This document shows positions 63,967-64,000 of a stretch of 64,000 nucleotides of DNA, piece by piece. A model generated the notes under the pieces. The model was not told where the DNA came from, did not search any database, and saw only the letters and a program-made list of their open reading frames with translations. The stretch is from assembly GCF_001712755.1 (NCBI RefSeq), contig NZ_MDKC01000003.1:124001-188000 (forward strand), in the 5' to 3' direction. Source of the DNA: Gottfriedia luciferensis (GTDB taxonomy: Bacteria > Bacillota > Bacilli > Bacillales > Bacillaceae_G). The number at the start of each line of letters is the position of its first letter. The first letter of the stretch is position 1. Both the position numbers and the translations under genes were made by a program.

Positions 63967-64000
63967 TGTTAAAACCCCCTTCGAAACTTTTCTGTATTCA

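Overview
The window comes from a low-GC Gram-positive member of the Bacillaceae. The evidence is strong AGGAGG ribosome sites, frequent TTG/GTG starts, T-box and guanine riboswitch leaders, a sigV-rsiV-oatA lysozyme-resistance operon, a RocR/sigma-54 arginine-catabolism locus and Bacillus-type CcpA and Fur sites. Something near Bacillus or Gottfriedia is likely, but the species cannot be read from the sequence alone. The content is ordinary chromosome mixed with accessory islands. I saw no rRNA, tRNA, CRISPR array or complete transposase gene.

Layout. 1-1.9 kb: a Fur-regulated ferredoxin-NADP reductase (cut by the window edge) faces a siderophore ABC transporter that an internal deletion has reduced to two fragments. 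1.9-5.7 kb: xpt under a guanine riboswitch, an HD-GYP protein, an AtxA/Mga-like PRD regulator, and a short membrane protein resembling only the membrane part of an LTA synthase. 5.9-11.8 kb: a compact thiazole/oxazole-modified microcin (TOMM) cluster of the heterocycloanthracin/sonorensin type: a precursor with ten Cys-Xaa-Xaa units, a terminator, then a ThiF-like maturation protein, a leader-binding/YcaO cyclodehydratase and a SagB-type dehydrogenase. 12.5-19.1 kb: a VanY-type carboxypeptidase, an NprR/PlcR-like RRNPP regulator, and a very large subtilisin-family protease ending in a dockerin. 19.8-23.5 kb: sigV-rsiV-oatA. 23.9-29 kb: an acetyltransferase, a polysaccharide deacetylase, and a DUF2087/GIY-YIG/MATE operon.

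29.4-34.7 kb: a cytochrome bd-type oxidase operon with a 32-residue third gene, and an amino-acid ABC importer under a T-box. 34.9-35.5 kb: a duplicated type I toxin-antitoxin-like locus in which one copy has lost its toxin start. 35.7-49.5 kb: mostly housekeeping or accessory single genes (radical SAM/SPASM protein, acetate permease, azoreductase, two sibling histidine kinases around a metallophosphoesterase, Dph6-like ATP pyrophosphatase, epimerase, decayed galactokinase plus LacI regulator, pheA). 49.9-55.8 kb: rocR facing rocD-rocG and a RocE-like permease, with two upstream activator sites, a cre and a -24/-12 promoter. 56.5-62.5 kb: a DnaA-box cluster and an oppDFBCA operon. 63.0-64.0 kb: dps and a small membrane protein.

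The most unusual signal is structural. Two related 502-508 bp non-coding elements with 8-bp terminal inverted repeats (19138-19645 and 55905-56406), and one unrelated 130 bp element with 9-bp inverted repeats (29040-29169), each sit just after a gene's intrinsic terminator. Each is flanked on both sides by copies of that terminator hairpin. The hairpin at the 55.9 kb site differs from the one at 19 kb, so the duplication appears local to each insertion.
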